A stretch of 7,002 nt of DNA from DASYAN01 sp036501345 (GTDB lineage Bacteria; Chloroflexota; Ktedonobacteria; Ktedonobacterales; Ktedonobacteraceae): the NCBI GenBank assembly GCA_036501345.1, contig DASYAN010000431.1, forward strand, positions 1-7,002. The letters are read 5' to 3'. A program made the translations under genes and the position numbers. Of the stretch, positions 6,037 to 7,002 are shown one piece after another (position 1 is the stretch's first letter; each line of letters opens with the position of its first letter). The notes below the pieces were generated by a model. It was not told the origin of the DNA, searched no databases, and worked only from the letters and a program-made list of their open reading frames with translations.

Positions 6037-7002
6037 CTAGGCATGATGGCTCTTAACAAGTCCTTTTTTGCGATGGCTCTTTTTTGAAGTTTTTATCTTC
6101 AAAGGTCTGAAAGAAATAGGCTGATGGTTAAACCGACTAAAAGCATTTCCTGACGGTTTAATCTCTCCTTGGCCATCCATTAACCCAAAATCTGGATTCA
6201 TCGTGTCAATCCAAGCATACCAGATAACAACTGGCACTTGTAATCGCTGCAAAACGGTAAAGCTGCGTGTAAGATACTCCGCCTGCCAGGCTTGATCGCC
6301 ACATCCTGTACCAATTTCTGTCACCCAGACAGGCTTACCTGCCGTCGTCCGGTAGTCAGTTATTTTTGATGCTAGATCACCGGTAGTGAGGTTATTTCCT
6401 CCACATCCGCTTGCACACCAGCCATCAGGAGACGAACCATAGGGATGCAGACCAACAGCATCTATCTTGCTAAATCCGGTCAAGTCTGCTTGTATGACAT
6501 GCTGCAAATACTGGATTTGCCCTGCTGCCAATCCTCCCATAATGACTTTTGTTCCAGAACTCATTGCTTTAATAGCTGTTGCCGCCTGATCAAGCAGATA
6601 TGCATATTCCTGAGGTGGCACATATGGACAAAAATTAGGATGGCAAAGATCTTCTTCATTCCATACTTCAACTGCAACAATCGAAGGACTCTCTTGAAGA
6701 ATTTGCTCGAGTTTAGGAACATAGACCGTATCAACATACGTCTTCCATGTGGGAAAAGGTTCGTTTTGCCCAGGATTATGGCTATTTGTCGTCTCATTAT
6801 TGACAAGGACGATTGATTTCACGCTTGTAGGCCAATTCGGACCAAACGTCACATGGTTATAATCCCCCCGTATCCATGTCGGCTTCAATTGCCGCAGTTG
6901 TGTGAGCTGGGGAATCTTGTCAGTATAATGTGTGTCAATCTGCATGCCAAATTCTGTATCTCCTGTCGCATAGACGGGAGCCTTATTGGCATACTGATTC
7001 AA
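6037..7002 (-). CDS. Clan GH-A (beta/alpha)8 glycoside hydrolase, 5' end cut by window edge
   Basis: At least 321 codons of a probable secreted polysaccharide- or glycoside-cleaving enzyme. The frame runs off the window at 7002; the terminal TTG codon is not a believable start, so numbering is from the edge. Sequence typical of the first barrel strand appears early (FGMQID, 18-23), followed by TWIRGD (42-47). The acid/base Glu is probably E116 in VEVWNEED, the HP pair is in VGLHPYG (183-189), and the nucleophile is probably E229 in PVWVTEIG. These are the spacing and motifs of retaining GH-A enzymes (GH5, GH39, GH53 and similar). I cannot choose a family or substrate. Five Cys residues (120, 125, 196, 200, 234) fit an exported protein with disulfides. 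Only a signal peptide or linker should be missing. The last 20 residues form an unusually basic tail (LKIKTSKKSHRKKGLVKSHH). No sugar transporter or regulator is in view. Confidence 0.85.
   Translation of the reverse strand: MNQYANKAPVYATGDTEFGMQIDTHYTDKIPQLTQLRQLKPTWIRGDYNHVTFGPNWPTSVKSIVLVNNETTNSHNPGQNEPFPTWKTYVDTVYVPKLEQILQESPSIVAVEVWNEEDLCHPNFCPYVPPQEYAYLLDQAATAIKAMSSGTKVIMGGLAAGQIQYLQHVIQADLTGFSKIDAVGLHPYGSSPDGWCASGCGGNNLTTGDLASKITDYRTTAGKPVWVTEIGTGCGDQAWQAEYLTRSFTVLQRLQVPVVIWYAWIDTMNPDFGLMDGQGEIKPSGNAFSRFNHQPISFRPLKIKTSKKSHRKKGLVKSHHA

Noticed and set aside
6445..6816. Plus-strand open frame (123 codons) opposite the glycosidase
   Set aside because: It is antisense to the conserved GH-A core including the acid/base Glu, and looks like a shadow frame.

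Overview
The window reads as a piece of a bacterial chromosome with moderate G+C. It holds four substantial genes, all on the minus strand, and a central stretch of decayed mobile and STAND-ATPase DNA. A MASE1 histidine kinase, a membrane-anchored WD40 protein, an NB-ARC fragment, a broken DDE transposase and a GH-A-type glycosidase together suggest a large-genome soil or environmental bacterium. My best guess is a Ktedonobacteria-like member of the Chloroflexota. This is inference from gene content only, since no taxonomic marker is present.

Layout. 23-778 (-) encodes a six-helix aquaporin-family channel with two intact NPA motifs. 964-2178 (-) encodes a two-helix membrane anchor followed by a seven-bladed WD40 propeller; this gene is visibly more A+T-rich than its neighbours. 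2179-2847 has no intact gene. It contains the leader of the WD40 gene, a stretch that looks like a decayed minus-strand gene (about 2268-2662), and a strong rho-independent terminator (2736-2768) serving the next gene. 2848-4458 (-) encodes a MASE1 sensor histidine kinase with complete catalytic boxes but no response regulator in view. 4459-4691 is its upstream region and contains an unusual nested palindrome (4593-4661).

4692-5423 (-) is a wrecked transposase with one frameshift and a large central deletion. It abuts, head to head, a plus-strand fragment of an NB-ARC ATPase (open frame 5400-5936) that has lost its P-loop half and its sensor repeats. 6037-7002 (-) is the 3' part of a probable secreted clan GH-A glycoside hydrolase whose start lies beyond the right edge.

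There is no evidence that the genes form one pathway. The gaps are too large for a tight operon, and the HK has its own terminator. I found no tRNA, rRNA, CRISPR array, riboswitch or obvious new defence system. The most interesting points are a plant-TIP-like selectivity filter in the aquaporin, the predicted extracytoplasmic placement of the WD40 propeller, the nested palindrome upstream of the kinase, and the recombination scar between the transposase and the NB-ARC remnant.
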